Of a DNA stretch of 64,000 bases, positions 61,745 to 64,000 are shown piece after piece. Every line of letters begins with the position of its first letter. Within the stretch, counting starts at the first letter, position 1. The DNA lies in contig OZ244938.1 in assembly GCA_965222175.1 (NCBI GenBank), positions 186,001-250,000 on the forward strand, read 5' to 3'. Both the position numbers and the translations under genes were made by a program. Source of the DNA: NORP240 sp965222175. GTDB lineage: Bacteria > Pseudomonadota > Gammaproteobacteria > Pseudomonadales > Pseudohongiellaceae. The notes under the pieces are model-generated. The model ran no database searches. It was not told where the DNA came from and worked only from the letters and a program-made list of their open reading frames with translations.

Positions 61745-62977
61745 ATGGGACAATGCGAGCGCAATTCCCGCAATTTATCAGGCCGATTCACACTGGTTGT
61801 GCTGTTCAGCAGTTTTTTGACCGCCTGTCAGATTGCCGACGCGCAGCGTGGCTTTGTCACTTTTTCAAGGCATACTGTCGATGACACGTTCTCCGGAGGG
61901 TACGGAGTCGAAATTGCAGATATCGACGGTGACGAAGTCAAGGATATCGTTGCCCTGTCCACCGATCCGGGTAACTTCGTCTGGTATAAAAATCCCGGGT
62001 GGCTAAGGTATACCATCACCACCCAGGCCGATCGTCTTATCGCAACCGCCCCCCATGATATTGATCAGGACGGCGATGTGGACCTGGTGCTTGCCAGCGA
62101 ATTCGCGCTGAACAACACCAGCGACGGTGGCCTGGTACAGTGGTTTGAGAACCCGGGGAATCCCACCACGAACCAGGAATGGGAATCACATGTCATCGAT
62201 GAAATACCCACCTCTCACCGGGTCAGGTGGGGGGACATTAACGGTGATGGCAACATGGAACTGCTTATTCTGCCCATTATCGGTAAGGATGCTACCGGAC
62301 CCCTTTTCGATATAGGAGCCGAACTCACCGCCTATACCATTCCCCCCGTTCCGACCAGAGAACCCTGGCCCGGCGTGGTGCTGGATGACAGTTTACAAAT
62401 GGCACACGGTCTCGTGCTTGTGGATTGGAATGGCGACGCCCGCAGGGATATCCTGACAGCCAGCTTTCAGGGGGTACAGCTGTTCCAGCTTGGGATCGGG
62501 GGCCAGATGGTATCCCGCCGCCGTATAGGCGCCGGGTATGCTGGTCAGCGGCCGGAATCCGGCTCCAGCGAAGCGGACCTGGGCGAGCTTGCCACCGGTG
62601 AACGATTCGTTGCCGCCATCGAGCCCTGGCACGGGCACGAAGTGGTGGTGTACACCGCTGGAACCGATCCGTCGGATACCTGGCAGCGACAGGCAATTGA
62701 CGACACCTTCGCCGGCGGACACGCCCTGCTGGTCTCCGACCTGGATAACGATGGCGCCGACGAAATTATCGCCGGCCACCGCAGCGAACCCTATGGCCTG
62801 TTTATTTACCGCTTCGACGCGCGGGAAGAGGAATGGCGCCGTATCGATCTGGATGCAGGCGGCATCGGCTTGGCCGGACTTGCTATAGATGATATGAACG
62901 GCGACGGGTTCGCGGATATTGTGGGTGTGGGTACCGGGACCGGCAATGTCGTTTATTATGAAAACAATGGCAGGTAG
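61745..62977 (+). CDS. FG-GAP/VCBS-repeat lipoprotein
   Basis: The 410-residue protein has a lipoprotein signal with lipobox LTAC and six or more Ca-binding FG-GAP repeats, e.g. IADIDGDEVKDIV, DIDQDGDVDLVLAS, WGDINGDGNMELLI, VSDLDNDGADEIIAG and IDDMNGDGFADIVGV. These make a beta propeller exposed at the envelope. Function is usually binding of partners or polysaccharide. The N-terminus (MGQCERNSRN) precedes the signal helix. It is convergent with the amidohydrolase gene. Confidence 0.86.
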   Translation: MGQCERNSRNLSGRFTLVVLFSSFLTACQIADAQRGFVTFSRHTVDDTFSGGYGVEIADIDGDEVKDIVALSTDPGNFVWYKNPGWLRYTITTQADRLIATAPHDIDQDGDVDLVLASEFALNNTSDGGLVQWFENPGNPTTNQEWESHVIDEIPTSHRVRWGDINGDGNMELLILPIIGKDATGPLFDIGAELTAYTIPPVPTREPWPGVVLDDSLQMAHGLVLVDWNGDARRDILTASFQGVQLFQLGIGGQMVSRRRIGAGYAGQRPESGSSEADLGELATGERFVAAIEPWHGHEVVVYTAGTDPSDTWQRQAIDDTFAGGHALLVSDLDNDGADEIIAGHRSEPYGLFIYRFDAREEEWRRIDLDAGGIGLAGLAIDDMNGDGFADIVGVGTGTGNVVYYENNGR

Positions 62978-63006
62978 ACAGGACCGTGCCGGGTTCCCGG
63001 TATTCT

Positions 63007-63061
63007 GCTTATCCCGGTGACAGACTGCCGGGCAATCCGGCTGTAGGTCACCGGGATAAGC
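63007..63061. terminator. Long perfect hairpin between convergent genes
   Basis: GCTTATCCCGGTGAC (63007-63021) pairs perfectly with GTCACCGGGATAAGC (63047-63061). Inside, GCCGG (63027-63031) pairs with CCGGC (63037-63041). With 29 bases to the left gene and 12 to the right stop it is the obvious bidirectional terminator, though no T run is present. Confidence 0.65.
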
Positions 63062-63073
63062 CAACCTGGCGAA

Positions 63074-64000
63074 TCAGCTGGCCGGTACGCGGTTGCCGGC
63101 AATCCACACCGACTCGATACTTCGCGTATTCTCGATATCTTCAAGGGGATTTTCGGTCAGGATGATCAGATCACCCCAGTTACCCGGTTCAAGCGTGCCC
63201 ACATCATCGAGGTTCATGCAGTCGGCGGCGATTCCGGTGGCGGCATTGATCGCCTCCATGGGAGTCATGCCGGCTTCCACCATCAGCCACAATTCCATGT
63301 GTTCGAAATACCCCTGGAACCTTGCCGGTGGACCGCTGTCCGTTCCCATGGCGATATCGACACCGGCGGCATTAAGCAGGCCGATATTTTCCATGGCCAC
63401 TTCCAGGGCAACCTTGTATTGCTGGGCCGTGCTGCTGTTGCGCATTCGTGACTGGCGTTCCGGTGACCGCAGCTGTTCCAGGACATCGGGATCGGCTGCC
63501 TGCAGGAAAAAGGGATCGGAGAAAAATTCCGGCTCGCTTTCATAAATGAAGGTGGAAATTTCCCGGGTCAGCGTAGGGATGTAACAGACATCGTTAGCAT
63601 GGATCATGTCGATAACCTGCTGGTCCACCGGCATATCCCGGATGCTGTGGGCAATGATGTCCCCGCCGGCATCCAGTACTGCCTTGGCATCCTCCAGGTA
63701 GAACAGGTGTACCGCCACCGGCAGCCGACGGATATGGGCCTGATCGATGATTGCCGAGAATATTTCCCTGCCGGGCTTTGGCGTTCTGCCCAGATTGTCA
63801 TCCACCCGGGTCTTGATAAAATTTGCGCCAAGGTCCGCGGCCCGGTTCACCGCGGCTCTGACTTCGGCGGGGGAATTACCGCTGATGACGGCACCGGCCA
63901 CGAACAGGCGGGCCCGATCGAGGTCAGTACGCAATTGAGCGTCACGTAACGAGAAGCCTTCTTCCTCGTCGCCACCGAGGCTGACCACGGTGGTGACCCC
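63074..64000 (-). CDS. Amidohydrolase-family protein (C-terminal part)
   Basis: The frame runs off the right edge (it continues GVTTVVSLGG inward), so only the C-terminal 308 residues are seen. They contain metal-site segments AVHLFYLE, IIAHSIRDMP and MGTDSGPPARFQG (late Asp), and the closing NWGDLIILTENPLEDIENTR stretch of imidazolonepropionase-like amidohydrolases. It is a paralogue of the lipoprotein gene at 32999, with a similar ending (ADLVLLEANPLEDISNTR there). A signal or lipobox would lie outside the window. Confidence 0.83.
   Translation of the reverse strand, partial: GVTTVVSLGGDEEEGFSLRDAQLRTDLDRARLFVAGAVISGNSPAEVRAAVNRAADLGANFIKTRVDDNLGRTPKPGREIFSAIIDQAHIRRLPVAVHLFYLEDAKAVLDAGGDIIAHSIRDMPVDQQVIDMIHANDVCYIPTLTREISTFIYESEPEFFSDPFFLQAADPDVLEQLRSPERQSRMRNSSTAQQYKVALEVAMENIGLLNAAGVDIAMGTDSGPPARFQGYFEHMELWLMVEAGMTPMEAINAATGIAADCMNLDDVGTLEPGNWGDLIILTENPLEDIENTRSIESVWIAGNRVPAS

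Noticed and set aside
1..64000. CRISPR arrays, tRNA or rRNA genes, prophage
   Set aside because: I saw no regularly spaced direct repeats, no cloverleaf-like sequence, no rRNA-like block and no phage structural or lysis gene.

Overview
The window is about 64 kb of GC-rich chromosomal DNA from a free-living, probably marine, gammaproteobacterium. The basis is the gene repertoire: a UbiH-type ubiquinone hydroxylase, RlmI-type methyltransferase, AsmA and DUF748 envelope proteins, GltBD, an MHS transporter, an MMPL/LolA-like pair and many secreted peptidases and lipoproteins. I cannot place it below class level. There is no rRNA, tRNA, CRISPR array, phage gene or recognisable transposase or integrase.

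Layout. 1-9.6 kb: start of a BlaI-type repressor with a palindromic operator, a DUF1499 lipoprotein, a MaoC hydratase, a UbiH-like monooxygenase, a Ca/Na antiporter, a DUF2189 membrane protein, a secreted protein of unknown function, and an RND exporter with a LolA-like partner. 9.6-16.5 kb: a small ORF, three consecutive hairpins (two of them intrinsic terminators), an ABC exporter, a LysE exporter and a 999-residue DUF748 protein. 16.5-21.9 kb: an accessory segment bracketed by duplicated 3' ends of the DUF748 gene and of rlmI. It holds a divergent M28-like gene flanked by 84-bp direct repeats, a small membrane protein in an AT-richer stretch, a possible decayed gene, and a fatty acid desaturase. 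21.9-36.4 kb: rlmI, a zinc-ribbon membrane protein, a 49-residue membrane ORF, a NatAB-like ABC pair, an MHS permease, a giant AsmA protein, a type IV pilin, an amidohydrolase lipoprotein and a second ABC exporter. 36.4-48 kb: gltDB and, divergently, a four-gene molybdenum hydroxylase operon with a Tat signal, a 4-Cys FAD subunit and a cytochrome b anchor. 48-64 kb: a D-cysteine desulfhydrase-like enzyme, a TolB-like propeller followed by an M1-M28-PDZ fusion peptidase, a 50-residue membrane protein too small for routine calling, an M48 lipoprotein, GlpQ, an SDR, a three-gene copper module (membrane-anchored partner, multicopper oxidase, tethered cupredoxin), an HNH nuclease, an FG-GAP lipoprotein and a partial amidohydrolase.

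The most unusual signal is a family of structured intergenic repeats. Two 93-bp cores (28.9 and 55.6 kb, 79/93 identical) fold into hairpins with one covarying base pair. They end in, or lie beside, a short motif, CAGAGGTTCC, that recurs at gene boundaries near 6.2, 29.0, 32.3, 55.6 and 56.9 kb, with a weaker copy at 24.2 kb. No encoded mobilising enzyme is visible, so these look like non-autonomous (MITE- or REP-like) elements that have supplied a ribosome binding site in one place and a stop codon in another. All identities were counted by eye.
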